Shown piece by piece: positions 7,569-13,890 of a stretch of DNA of 13,890 nt. Within the stretch, counting starts at the first letter, position 1, and every line of letters starts with the position of its first letter. The notes under the pieces were generated by a model, which worked only from the letters and a program-made list of their open reading frames with translations, made no database searches and had not been told where the DNA came from. Origin of the DNA: an uncultured Prevotella sp. (GTDB lineage: Bacteria; Bacteroidota; Bacteroidia; Bacteroidales; Bacteroidaceae); NCBI GenBank assembly GCA_934190685.1, contig CAKPTK010000060.1, forward strand, positions 1-13,890, in the 5' to 3' direction. Made by a program: the position numbers and the translations under genes.

Positions 7569-7615
7569 ATTTTGAGTCTTGGGCGTTTTGCCCCAAGGCT
7601 CAAAATCCGTTTTTC
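7569..7615 (+). terminator. strong intrinsic terminator after adk
   Basis: A 15-pair stem is formed by ATTTTGAGTCTTGGG (7569-7583) and CCCAAGGCTCAAAAT (7592-7606), exact but for one G-U pair, around an 8-base loop, followed by CCGTTTTTC. It closes the hpt-adk transcript and implies that obg has its own promoter in the 57 bases that follow. Confidence 0.9.
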
Positions 7616-7671
7616 AAGCACACCTTTATTATTGTTCAAATCCAACCCGCTAACAAAGAAAATTTAATATA

Positions 7672-8844
7672 ATGGCAGAATCCAATTTTGTTGACTATGT
7701 AAAGATATACTGCCGCTCCGGCAAGGGCGGTAAAGGCTCCATGCATCTGCGCCACGTGAAATACCAACCCAACGGCGGACCCGACGGCGGAGACGGCGGA
7801 AAGGGCGGCAGCATCTATCTCCGCGGCAACCATAACTATTGGACACTGCTCCATCTGAAATACCAGCGCCACGTATTCGCCGAGCATGGAGGAAACGGAG
7901 GACGCGACAAATGCCACGGTACCGACGGGAAGGACGTCTATATCGACGTGCCCTGCGGCACGGTGGTCTACAATGCCGAGACAGGAAAATATGTCTGCGA
8001 CGTGACCTACGACGGCCAGGAAGTGCTCCTGCTCAAGGGCGGCCGCGGCGGCCTGGGCAACTTCCAGTTCCGCTCCGCCACAAACCAGGCGCCCCGCTAC
8101 GCACAGCCCGGCGAGCCTATGCAGGAGATGACCATCATCCTGGAACTGAAACTGCTCGCCGATGTCGGACTGGTGGGATTCCCCAATGCGGGCAAGAGCA
8201 CCCTGCTCTCCTCGCTGTCCAGTGCACGTCCCAAGATAGCCAACTACCCATTCACCACGCTCGAGCCATCCCTGGGCATCGTCGGCTACCGCGACAACAA
8301 GTCGTTTGTCATGGCCGACATTCCCGGAATCATCGAGGGCGCGAGCGAAGGCAAGGGACTGGGGCTGCGTTTCCTGCGCCACATCGAGCGCAATTCCCTG
8401 CTGCTCTTCATGGTACCGGGAGACACAGACGATATCAAAAAGGAATATGAAGTGTTGCTCAACGAACTGCGCAACTTCAACCCCGACATGCTCGACAAGC
8501 ACCGCGTTCTTGCCGTCACCAAGTGCGACCTGCTCGACGAGGAGTTAATCGAAATGCTCAGAGAGACCTTGCCCGAAGACCTCCCCGTGGTCTTCATCTC
8601 GTCGGTGACCGGGCTCGGACTCAACGAACTTAAGGACGTGCTATGGAAGGAACTGAACCGCGAGAGCAACAAGCTGCAGGAAATCACCGCCGAGGACACA
8701 CTCGTCCACCGCGACAAGGACATGAAGACTTTCGCCTCCGAGATGCACGACGAGGGAGAGGACGAGGACATCGAATATCTCGACGACGACGAGATTGAGG
8801 ACCTCGACGATTTCGAATACGAGGACGGGGAGGACGAAGAATAA
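7672..8844 (+). CDS. obg: GTPase ObgE/CgtA (Obg)
   Basis: The 390-residue GTPase acts in 50S ribosome assembly and stress control. The glycine-rich Obg fold fills residues 1-158 ([27 protein letters not shown]). The GTPase domain has G1 GFPNAGKST at 169-177, G2 FTTLEP near 194-199, G3 DIPG at 216-219, G4 as TKCD at 283-286 instead of NKxD, and G5 SSVTG at 310-314. There is no OCT domain; instead the protein ends in an acidic tail in which 21 of the last 30 residues are Asp or Glu. A weak -7 candidate TATTATTG (7627-7634, one mismatch) may be the promoter. The stop overlaps the pgeF start by one base. Confidence 0.97.
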   Translation: MAESNFVDYVKIYCRSGKGGKGSMHLRHVKYQPNGGPDGGDGGKGGSIYLRGNHNYWTLLHLKYQRHVFAEHGGNGGRDKCHGTDGKDVYIDVPCGTVVYNAETGKYVCDVTYDGQEVLLLKGGRGGLGNFQFRSATNQAPRYAQPGEPMQEMTIILELKLLADVGLVGFPNAGKSTLLSSLSSARPKIANYPFTTLEPSLGIVGYRDNKSFVMADIPGIIEGASEGKGLGLRFLRHIERNSLLLFMVPGDTDDIKKEYEVLLNELRNFNPDMLDKHRVLAVTKCDLLDEELIEMLRETLPEDLPVVFISSVTGLGLNELKDVLWKELNRESNKLQEITAEDTLVHRDKDMKTFASEMHDEGEDEDIEYLDDDEIEDLDDFEYEDGEDEE

Positions 8845-9638
8845 TGGCAAAGGAACCCAAACTGCTAAAATATCAGGTAGCAGACAATGTAACCGCCTTC
8901 AGCACCACGCGCCATGGCGGATGCAGCGAGGGCAGCTACCGCTCGTTCAACATCAACGACTATTGCGGCGACACACCGGAGCACACGCTCGCCAACAAAG
9001 AGGCGCTCGCCCGCATCCTGCACACAGACACCGAGCACATCATCCTGCCTCACCAAAACCACGGCATAGAGTCAAGGCGCATCGGAAGTGAGTTTTTCCC
9101 GCTCCCCGGAAATGTCCGCAAGATGATTCTTGAGGGAGTCGACGCCGTCATGACCGACCTCCCCAGCGTGTGCGTTGGGGTCTCCACTGCCGACTGCATT
9201 CCCGTCCTGCTCTACGATGCCGACCATCACGCAGTCTGCGCCGTCCATGCCGGATGGAGAGGAACGGTGGCACGCATCACCCGAAAAGCTATTGTCGACA
9301 TGACCGTTCATTTCCACACCGACCCAAAGACGCTGAAAGCCGTCATCGGCCCCGGCATCTCGCTCGACAGCTTCGAAGTGGGCCAGGAAGTCTACGACCA
9401 ATTCGCAGAAGCGGCGTTCGACATGGACACCATCGCCAAGTTTTACCGGAAATGGCACATCGACCTTCCTCTGTGCAACAAGCAGATGTTGCAGGAAGCC
9501 GGTGTGAAAGAAGCCAACATCCACATGACCGGAATCTGCACCATGAAGAGGCAGGAAGATTTCTTCTCCGCCAGGGCCTTGGGAACGGACTCCGGAAGAA
9601 TCTATACAGGAATTATGTTAAACCCCAAAATACAATGA
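8844..9638 (+). CDS. pgeF: peptidoglycan editing factor PgeF / multi-copper polyphenol oxidase-like (YfiH) protein
   Basis: The 264-residue protein belongs to the DUF152/YfiH family. In E. coli, PgeF prevents mis-incorporation of L-Ser or Gly instead of L-Ala in the peptidoglycan stem; related proteins show purine nucleoside phosphorylase activity with a zinc site. The three metal ligands are visible: His73 in HQNHG, Cys118 in STADCIPVLL and His135 in VHAGWRGT. STTRHGGCSEGSYRSFN near 20-36 is the N-terminal signature. The ATG shares its A with the obg stop (TAATG), and its own stop overlaps the next start as ATGA, so all three genes are likely translated in a coupled way. Which activity dominates here cannot be read from the sequence. 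Confidence 0.93.
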   Translation: MAKEPKLLKYQVADNVTAFSTTRHGGCSEGSYRSFNINDYCGDTPEHTLANKEALARILHTDTEHIILPHQNHGIESRRIGSEFFPLPGNVRKMILEGVDAVMTDLPSVCVGVSTADCIPVLLYDADHHAVCAVHAGWRGTVARITRKAIVDMTVHFHTDPKTLKAVIGPGISLDSFEVGQEVYDQFAEAAFDMDTIAKFYRKWHIDLPLCNKQMLQEAGVKEANIHMTGICTMKRQEDFFSARALGTDSGRIYTGIMLNPKIQ

Positions 9639-10795
9639 ATATTCGAAGAAACATGAGAACTTGGTTGCTCGTGGCTGCCGCTTTCACCGCACAGCACATG
9701 CTGGCAGACGACTTCACGCCAGCCGAGCAGCAACAAATCAGCATCACCACACCGGGATTGTTTGCCCATTCCAACGCCTTCACCGTGGACTTCTCCACGC
9801 TGGGGAAGTCGGAATACTCCTTTCCGCTGCCCGTGGGCAAGGCGAAAGCCGCCAACGACGGAGAGTTGGAAATCACCACCCGCAAGGGTGATGCCGTGAA
9901 AGCCATGTTCGAGGGACAGGTCAGACTGTCACGTCACACCGCAAGCCATGGAAACGTGGTCGTTGTTCGTCATGACAATGGATTGGAAACCGTCTATTGT
10001 CACAACGCACAAAACCTTGTCAAGGTTGGACAGCACGTGAAAGCAGGACAGACCGTCGCCATCGTGGGCGGCAAGAACGGCAAGATCTTCTGCACCTTCT
10101 ACATCATGGTCAACGGTGGACGCATCAACCCGGAAACCATTCTCGACATCAACTCCCACAACCTGCGCCGCAGCACGCTGCTCTGCCGCAACAAGGGCTC
10201 TTATGTGGAAGTGACCACCGCCGGCAGTAAATCGGACAAGAGGAAGACACAGATGGATGCCAAAGACATCGACAAGAATCCCTTTGAGAAAAGCAACGAA
10301 TACAGGATGAACCTCGCCCATTTCAACCCTGGCGAATGGAGCTACCCGCTTCCGGGCAGCAAGGTCATAAGCCCCTACGGGGGCAAGCGCCGTCACTCGG
10401 GAGTGGACATCAAGACCGTGCCCAACGACAAGATTCTCGCCGCCTTTGACGGCAAGGTGACCATGTCTGGCCCCTACTTCGGATACGGCAACTGCATCGT
10501 CATCAAGCATGCCAACGGACTGGAAACGCTCTACAGCCACCAGTCAAAGAACATGGTGAAAGTGGGAGAAATCGTCAAGGCGGGACAGGTGATTGGACTC
10601 ACCGGACGCACCGGACGCGCCACCACAGAGCACCTGCATTTCGAAGTGAAGTTCATGGGAAAGCGTTTCGATCCTGCCGTCATCTTCGACCATCTGAACC
10701 GCTCGTTGAAACAAGACATGGTGGTTTTCACCAAGAACGGAAACTCCGTGAACATCAAGAGCCATAAGAACTACTACGCACAAGGCAAAAAATAA
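9635..10795 (+). CDS. exported M23 family metallopeptidase with a degenerate first and an intact second module
   Basis: The 386-residue protein starts at the ATG overlapping the pgeF stop (ATGA); a second in-frame ATG at 9653 (MRTWLLV) is an alternative. A signal peptide covers about residues 1-24. Two M23/LytM-like modules follow. The second (about 235-352) is complete: H254-x3-D258, His302 in YSHQ, and HLH at 333-335, the zinc and catalytic residues of a peptidoglycan endopeptidase. The first (about 60-170) keeps the fold repeats (GNVVVVRHDNGLETVYCH, then VKVGQHVKAGQT) and a His at 123, but aligned positions hold Asp75, Glu79 and Phe155 in place of H254, D258 and H335. It should not bind zinc. 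It may be regulatory or substrate-binding; the periplasm is the likely site. Confidence 0.92.
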   Translation: MNIRRNMRTWLLVAAAFTAQHMLADDFTPAEQQQISITTPGLFAHSNAFTVDFSTLGKSEYSFPLPVGKAKAANDGELEITTRKGDAVKAMFEGQVRLSRHTASHGNVVVVRHDNGLETVYCHNAQNLVKVGQHVKAGQTVAIVGGKNGKIFCTFYIMVNGGRINPETILDINSHNLRRSTLLCRNKGSYVEVTTAGSKSDKRKTQMDAKDIDKNPFEKSNEYRMNLAHFNPGEWSYPLPGSKVISPYGGKRRHSGVDIKTVPNDKILAAFDGKVTMSGPYFGYGNCIVIKHANGLETLYSHQSKNMVKVGEIVKAGQVIGLTGRTGRATTEHLHFEVKFMGKRFDPAVIFDHLNRSLKQDMVVFTKNGNSVNIKSHKNYYAQGKK

Positions 10796-10799
10796 TTCC

Positions 10800-10839
10800 A
10801 ACCACCGCAGTTTCCCCGACTGTCGGTGGTTTTCTTTCT
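10800..10839 (+). terminator. intrinsic terminator after the M23 gene
   Basis: AACCACCG (10800-10807) pairs with CGGTGGTT (10824-10831), extended inward by CAG/CTG with a one-base bulge, then TTCTTTCTT. It lies 4 bases past the stop and ends the obg-pgeF-M23 transcript. Confidence 0.88.
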
Positions 10840-10939
10840 TCCCTCCCATTCCCACTCTGTACAATGCCCATTCTCTCTCTGCAAGCGCCATGTAACTATC
10901 TTCTTGGAAATAGCTTTCATTGTTTCAGGTCTTTAGTTT

Positions 10940-10957
10940 TAACACTTACAAGTGTTA
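10940..10957. repeat. 18-base inverted repeat of unknown role
   Basis: TAACACTT-AC-AAGTGTTA is a perfect 8-base inverted repeat around a 2-base centre, preceded by TTTAGTTT and followed by CCATCTTTT. It could be an operator-like site, a weak hairpin or a copy of a dispersed genomic palindrome. No second copy is in the window. Confidence 0.6.
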
Positions 10958-11058
10958 CCATCTTTTCCCCGAACCGTCCCAAAACAGACTTCTATAACCT
11001 TTTATTGCTGTCCGAGATGATTTGCGGAAGGAAGGAGAGATGTAAGGAATAAACGCAA

Positions 11059-11097
11059 GACGGGGATGCAGCCTGTCAGAAAGGCCACATCCCCGTC
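11059..11097 (-). terminator. intrinsic terminator of the barrel protein-AICARFT-small gene transcript
   Basis: GACGGGGATG (11059-11068) pairs perfectly with CATCCCCGTC (11088-11097), with an inner GCCT/AGGC stem (11071-11074 with 11082-11085). On the minus strand it is followed by TTGCGTTTATT. It lies 18 bases beyond the stop of the small basic gene, which supports that gene being transcribed. Confidence 0.85.
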
Positions 11098-11115
11098 AGT
11101 GTATGCAAAAGCAAA

Positions 11116-11307
11116 TCATTTGCCTTTATGGCGGTTGGCACGTTGTTCTCGGTACTTCGCCTTTTGGCGGGCCGAGCCGCTGCCGTGCGCACCAGTGATA
11201 TACTTTTTCTTCTTTGCCTTGGTTTTCACCTTGTCATTCTGAGGGCCGCCTTTGGGTGCGCCGCGAAAGACGATGCCTCCTTCAATGATATCATCTATAT
11301 CTGCCAT
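11116..11307 (-). CDS. small basic protein, uncharacterised
   Basis: This 63-residue frame begins MADIDDIIEGGIVFRGAPKG, with acidic then Gly-rich character. It continues with a strongly basic half containing KTKAKKKKY, ITGAHGSGSARQKAKY and REQRANRHKGK. I do not recognise a domain; there is no signal peptide, membrane segment or cysteine. The composition of the C-terminal half would suit RNA, ribosome or nucleic acid binding, but that is inference. It starts 18 bases after the AICAR transformylase stop on the same strand, with no terminator between them, and a perfect hairpin terminator follows its own stop. The position favours a real gene over chance. It is short, so a conserved-homologue search is the deciding test. 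Confidence 0.65.
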   Translation of the reverse strand: MADIDDIIEGGIVFRGAPKGGPQNDKVKTKAKKKKYITGAHGSGSARQKAKYREQRANRHKGK

Positions 11308-11325
11308 AAATGTAAGAATGTCGGA

Positions 11326-12507
11326 TTAATGGTGGAACAAACGGACACCGGTGAACGCCATCGTGATGCCGTATTTGTCGCAAGTGTCGATGACATTGTC
11401 GTCACGCACGGAGCCTCCAGCCTGGGCGATGTACTCCACACCGCTCTTGTGGGCACGTTCGATATTGTCTCCGAACGGGAAGAATGCGTCGCTGCCAAGC
11501 GCCACCTTAGTGTTCTTGGCAATCCAAGCCTTCTTCTCCTCCATAGTCAGCACCTCGGGCTTCTCGGTGAAGAACTGCTGCCAAGTGCCGTCGCGGAGCA
11601 CATCGTCATGATCCTCGGAGATATAGACGTCGATAGTGTTATCGCGGTCGGCACGGCGGATGCCGGGAACAAAAGGCAGATTCATTACCTTGGGGTGCTG
11701 GCGCAGCCACCAGATGTCGGCCTTGTTGCCCGCCAGGCGGGTGCAGTGAATGCGGCTCTGCTGACCGGCGCCAATGCCGATGGCCTGTCCGTCCTTCACG
11801 TAGCAGACGGAGTTACTCTGGGTGTATTTCAGAGTGATGAGACTGACAACGAGGTCACGGATGGCCTCGGGGGTGAAATTCTTGTTCTTGGTAGGAATGT
11901 TCTCAAACAGCTTCGAATCGTCCAGTTTCACCTCATTGCGTCCCTGTTCAAAAGTAATGCCAAACACCTGTTTGTGCTCTATGGGAGCTGGCACATAATC
12001 GGGGTCAATTTTGATGACGTTGTAGGTACCCTTGCGCTTGGCCTTCAATATTTCGATAGCCTCGGGGGTAAAGTCTGGTGCAATCACACCGTCGCTCACT
12101 TCCCGCTTGATGAGGGTAGCCGTGGCCTCGTCGCAGGTGTCGCTCAGCGCCACGAAATCGCCATAGGAGCTCATACGGTCGGCACCGCGGGCACGAGCGT
12201 AGGCGCAAGCCAATGGAGAAAGGGGAATCTTGACATCGTCGACGAAATAGATTTTCTTCAGCGTGTCGCTCAGAGGAAGTCCAACAGCGGCACCTGCAGG
12301 AGACACATGCTTGAAACTAGCGGCGGCGGGCAGCCCTGTGGCGGCCTTCAATTCCTTGACCAGCTGCCAGGAGTTAAGTGCGTCGAGAAAGTTGATGTAG
12401 CCAGGACGGCCGTTCAGCACTTCGATGGGAAGTTCGCCTTCTTCCATATAGATGCGGGAAGGCTTTTGGTTCGGATTGCATCCGTACTTTAATGCTAATT
12501 CTTTCAT
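11326..12507 (-). CDS. monofunctional phosphoribosylaminoimidazolecarboxamide (AICAR) formyltransferase
   Basis: The protein carries out the formyl transfer from 10-formyl-tetrahydrofolate to AICAR, the penultimate step of IMP synthesis. From the ATG at 12507 (MKELALKYGCNPNQKP) it has 393 residues and consists only of the AICARFT domain. The catalytic Lys66-His67 pair lies in ASFKHVSPAGAA and corresponds to Lys266-His267 of human ATIC. The usual N-terminal IMP cyclohydrolase domain of PurH is missing, and nothing upstream encodes it: a barrel protein gene lies there. Stand-alone proteins of this size are known in Bacteroidota and Clostridia. An upstream TTG at 12537 could add ten residues but is less likely. 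It starts 33 bases after the barrel gene's stop, so cotranscription is plausible. Confidence 0.92.
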   Translation of the reverse strand: MKELALKYGCNPNQKPSRIYMEEGELPIEVLNGRPGYINFLDALNSWQLVKELKAATGLPAAASFKHVSPAGAAVGLPLSDTLKKIYFVDDVKIPLSPLACAYARARGADRMSSYGDFVALSDTCDEATATLIKREVSDGVIAPDFTPEAIEILKAKRKGTYNVIKIDPDYVPAPIEHKQVFGITFEQGRNEVKLDDSKLFENIPTKNKNFTPEAIRDLVVSLITLKYTQSNSVCYVKDGQAIGIGAGQQSRIHCTRLAGNKADIWWLRQHPKVMNLPFVPGIRRADRDNTIDVYISEDHDDVLRDGTWQQFFTEKPEVLTMEEKKAWIAKNTKVALGSDAFFPFGDNIERAHKSGVEYIAQAGGSVRDDNVIDTCDKYGITMAFTGVRLFHH

Positions 12508-12540
12508 ATCTGTTTTGGGAATATTGTTGCTTGTCAACTA

Positions 12541-13260
12541 TTACAATTCAAATTTATAGCCCACCGTGAAAGTGAAATAGCGGTTGTGGGCGTGGTCGTC
12601 GAATTCTCTCTTGAACGTCTTCAACAAACCATAGTTGTAGCGTGCGTCGAGCACCACGTTCATATATTCATAAGAGATACCGATAGGGATGGACAGATCC
12701 ACCCGGTTGGTCTGCGGCTTGGCGCTGTTGTTGACGGGTTGGCCATAGGTATACTGCGGAAGACCACCGTCTCCATCGCTCTCGGTAATCTGTGTCATGC
12801 GGTATTTCCATTTGGAACTCACCAAAAATCCTACCTGCACACCCGCCTTCAGACACAGTCCTCCTGCGAGATAGCCATTGAGCATGATGGGCACATTGAC
12901 ATAGTCCAATTTGATACGGTTTTTGTCCATGCCATAAGTTTCCACGTTTCCACGTTCATCCTTCTCATCCTGAGTGTAATCGGGATAGCGGCAGCCCAAC
13001 TGCTGATAGAAGGCACCGATGGAAAGAGAATACTCGTCGGTGACGCGGTATTCCAGTTCGCCGCCCGCCGTCAGTCCGGCTTTGTACTTAGAATCAAGAG
13101 AATTCTGCTTTTCACCTATTATATATAGCCTGTCCATTTTGCTGAGGTTGGAGACAGATGTGCCGATGCGAGGATAAAAGAAAAGTTTGCCCGCCCCGCT
13201 CTGTGCCGAACCCGAAAGAGCTGACATCACCAAGGCAACTATAAACATTATTTTTTTCAT
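12541..13260 (-). CDS. outer-membrane beta-barrel protein, PorT/OMP_b-brl type
   Basis: The 239-residue protein has a signal peptide (MKKIMFIVALVMSALSGSAQ) and then the alternating pattern of an outer-membrane barrel. FFYPRIGTSVSNL is the first strand, KAGLTAGGELEYRV and YSLSIGAFYQQLGCRY follow, and DYVNVPIMLNGYLAGGLCLKAGVQVGFLVSSKWKYRM is the central part, a segment typical of PorT-like proteins. VVLDARYNYGLLKTF and FTFTVGYKFEL close the barrel. Length and layout fit the outer membrane protein beta-barrel families common in Bacteroidota; the cargo or partner is unknown, and PorT proper (gliding/type IX secretion) should not be assumed. A -7 box lies 28 bases upstream. Confidence 0.88.
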   Translation of the reverse strand: MKKIMFIVALVMSALSGSAQSGAGKLFFYPRIGTSVSNLSKMDRLYIIGEKQNSLDSKYKAGLTAGGELEYRVTDEYSLSIGAFYQQLGCRYPDYTQDEKDERGNVETYGMDKNRIKLDYVNVPIMLNGYLAGGLCLKAGVQVGFLVSSKWKYRMTQITESDGDGGLPQYTYGQPVNNSAKPQTNRVDLSIPIGISYEYMNVVLDARYNYGLLKTFKREFDDHAHNRYFTFTVGYKFEL

Positions 13261-13288
13261 ACGGAACCGTATTTGTGTTCTACGCTTG

Positions 13289-13296
13289 CAAAGTTA
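13289..13296 (-). promoter_or_regulatory. -7 box of the barrel protein gene
   Basis: Minus-strand TAACTTTG followed by CA fits TAnnTTTG and lies 28 bases upstream of the ATG at 13260, predicting a leader of about 20 bases. No clear TTG is found at the -33 distance. It may also drive the two downstream genes. Confidence 0.55.
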
Positions 13297-13444
13297 ATGT
13301 AAAAATCCGAGTCACCGAAACGATTACAAATATAAATTTTCACACATTTCTTTCCGTCCCACTCCCGAATGCGGCACATACGACTATTTCTGTCTTTACA
13401 AATGTTAAAAACCGGATGGTTGAAGAAAAATTGAAGAGAAAAGT

Positions 13445-13474
13445 TTGCTGGTTAAGAAAAAAGCCGTACCTTTG
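13445..13474 (+). promoter_or_regulatory. well-formed Bacteroidota promoter of tRNA-Gln
   Basis: TTG (13445-13447), a 19-base spacer and TACCTTTG (13467-13474) match the primary sigma factor consensus of the phylum (TTG-N19-TAnnTTTG). This is the clearest promoter in the window. Transcription would start near 13480, leaving a 5' leader of about 34 bases to be removed by RNase P. Confidence 0.8.
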
Positions 13475-13513
13475 CACTCGCAATCAAGCAATGGTATGAC
13501 TGCAACATCAATT

Positions 13514-13584
13514 TGGGATATGGTGTAATGGTAACACTACAGATTCTGGTCCTGTCATTCCTGGTTCGAGTCCGGGTATCCCAA
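13514..13584 (+). tRNA. tRNA-Gln (anticodon CTG)
   Basis: The cloverleaf folds by eye. The acceptor stem TGGGATA pairs with TATCCCA (13577-13583) and the D stem is GTGT/ACAC around AATGGTA. The anticodon loop TTCTGGT has CTG at its centre, the variable loop is 4 bases, and the T arm is CCTGG-TTCGAGT-CCGGG with one G-U pair. The anticodon stem has one A-C mismatch next to the loop. The CCA end is not encoded and must be added afterwards. It is a single-gene transcript with its own promoter and terminator. Confidence 0.95.
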
Positions 13585-13587
13585 CAT

Positions 13588-13619
13588 AAGCATCTCAATC
13601 GAGATGCTTTTTTGTTTTG
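13588..13619 (+). terminator. intrinsic terminator of tRNA-Gln
   Basis: AAGCATCTC (13588-13596) and GAGATGCTT (13601-13609) form a perfect 9-pair stem with an AATC loop, directly followed by TTTTTGTTTT. It begins 3 bases after the tRNA ends. Confidence 0.93.
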
Positions 13620-13681
13620 GCGACAGTGGGCAAACCTTCGACTCCTGCGCGCCGGGCACAAGTCGGATACACAACATTTTC

Positions 13682-13890
13682 ATGACCCCGGAAATGAAAA
13701 GCAGACAGAGGGAGAAGTTTTTTAAAGAGTTGTTCGACTCTTGTTACAGCAAGCTATACTACATCGCCTACGGTATCCTCAGCGACTCTGACTTGGCTGA
13801 AGATATCGTAGAGGAAACATTTGTACAACTTTGGGAGAAGAAAAAATCCGATGCCGACATGCAGACAGTCAGCTATTTCTATCTCGTTTC
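13682..13890 (+). CDS. ECF-type RNA polymerase sigma factor, N-terminal part
   Basis: Only the first 69 codons are inside the window. From the ATG at 13682 the product reads MTPEMKSRQREKFFKELFD, then SCYSKLYYIAYGILSDSDLAEDIVEETFVQLWEKK. This is sigma region 2 of the extracytoplasmic-function family (the pattern LA..I...SDxxAEDIVxETFxxLWE). Such factors redirect polymerase to envelope-stress or nutrient-uptake genes and in Bacteroidota often precede an anti-sigma (FecR-like) gene and TonB-dependent receptor genes; whether that holds here is outside the window. The ATG at 13694 is an alternative start. No clear -7 box or Shine-Dalgarno sequence is seen in the 63 bases after the tRNA terminator. 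Confidence 0.9.
   Translation, partial: MTPEMKSRQREKFFKELFDSCYSKLYYIAYGILSDSDLAEDIVEETFVQLWEKKKSDADMQTVSYFYLV

Larger units (their letters stand above)
10796..11115. other. 320-base intergenic region between convergent transcripts
   Basis: Apart from the M23 terminator at its left end and the opposite-strand terminator at its right end, I see no convincing gene here. A 62-codon frame at 10864-11052 on the plus strand has no recognisable domain and no promoter, lies just past a terminator, and looks like chance. The middle is A/T-rich and holds an inverted repeat at 10940-10957. A small RNA cannot be excluded from sequence alone. Confidence 0.6.

Noticed and set aside
7636..8502. A 288-codon minus-strand frame across obg.
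   Set aside because: It is antisense to a full-length Obg with all G motifs; the product is low-complexity Val/Ala/Gly-rich sequence without a domain.
9170..9634. An upstream in-frame extension of the M23 gene into pgeF.
   Set aside because: The extension reads the pgeF sequence in another frame and would bury the signal peptide. The ATG at 9635 precedes a proper signal sequence.
10864..11052. A 62-codon frame in the intergenic region.
   Set aside because: It has no recognisable domain, promoter or partner gene, and lies just past a terminator.
11128..12492. A 454-codon open frame on the plus strand, longer than the annotated gene opposite it.
   Set aside because: It lies antisense to the AICAR transformylase and the small basic gene, whose protein sequences are recognisable or well placed. 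The plus-strand product shows no family motifs and runs through the terminator-proximal genes; it is a codon-bias shadow.
12508..12537. A TTG start that would lengthen the AICAR transformylase by ten residues.
   Set aside because: The ATG at 12507 gives the standard MKEL start and a length equal to the AICARFT domain; the added residues are not family-like.
1..13890. A defence, phage, transposon, CRISPR or biosynthetic cluster.
   Set aside because: I looked for nucleases, integrases, transposases, regular repeats, toxin-antitoxin pairs and modular enzymes and found none. Gene spacing and composition look native throughout.

Overview
This window looks like an ordinary chromosomal segment of a Bacteroidota bacterium, most likely Prevotellaceae or a close relative. 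The evidence is the gene content (DUF3098 and DUF4831 proteins, a PorT-type barrel), the TAnnTTTG-type -7 promoter boxes, the lack of Shine-Dalgarno sequences with A-rich leaders instead, and the order ftsX-DUF3098-uppP-truB-queA, which I recall from this phylum. The genus cannot be fixed without a search. Base composition looks even throughout, and I see no insertion sequence, phage, CRISPR array or defence island.

Left part (1-2778, minus strand): a tightly packed operon read right to left. It holds ftsX (divisome membrane protein), a small DUF3098 membrane protein, uppP (recycling of the lipid carrier for cell-wall precursors), truB (tRNA pseudouridine 55) and the first 19 codons of queA (queuosine), cut by the window edge. 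A divergent intergenic region (2779-2910) separates it from a plus-strand radical SAM gene of the COG0731 type. That gene converges, through a shared hairpin terminator, on a minus-strand pair: bifunctional NAD(P)HX repair enzyme (nnrE-nnrD fusion) followed by a secreted DUF4831 protein.

Middle part (6322-10840, plus strand): a 92-base divergent promoter region serves the NAD(P)HX repair gene and hpt-adk (purine salvage and adenylate balance). A strong terminator follows adk. Then comes obg-pgeF-M23 peptidase, joined by a 1-base and a 4-base overlap, so translation is probably coupled. It combines a ribosome-assembly GTPase with two envelope genes. The M23 protein has a degenerate first peptidase module and an intact second one. 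The group ends in a terminator.

Right part (10840-13890): a 320-base non-coding stretch holds two hairpin terminators and an 18-base inverted repeat of unknown role. Then come three minus-strand genes, transcribed right to left: an outer-membrane barrel protein, a stand-alone AICAR transformylase with no IMP cyclohydrolase domain, and a 63-residue basic protein I do not recognise. A well-formed promoter, tRNA-Gln(CTG) and intrinsic terminator follow on the plus strand. The window closes inside the first 69 codons of an ECF sigma factor.

Most genes here are housekeeping. The items most worth a second look are the unknown small basic gene, the dead-plus-live M23 protein coupled to pgeF, the very short leader of the NAD(P)HX repair gene, and the DUF4831 gene paired with it. 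I did not find a convincing new multi-gene system.
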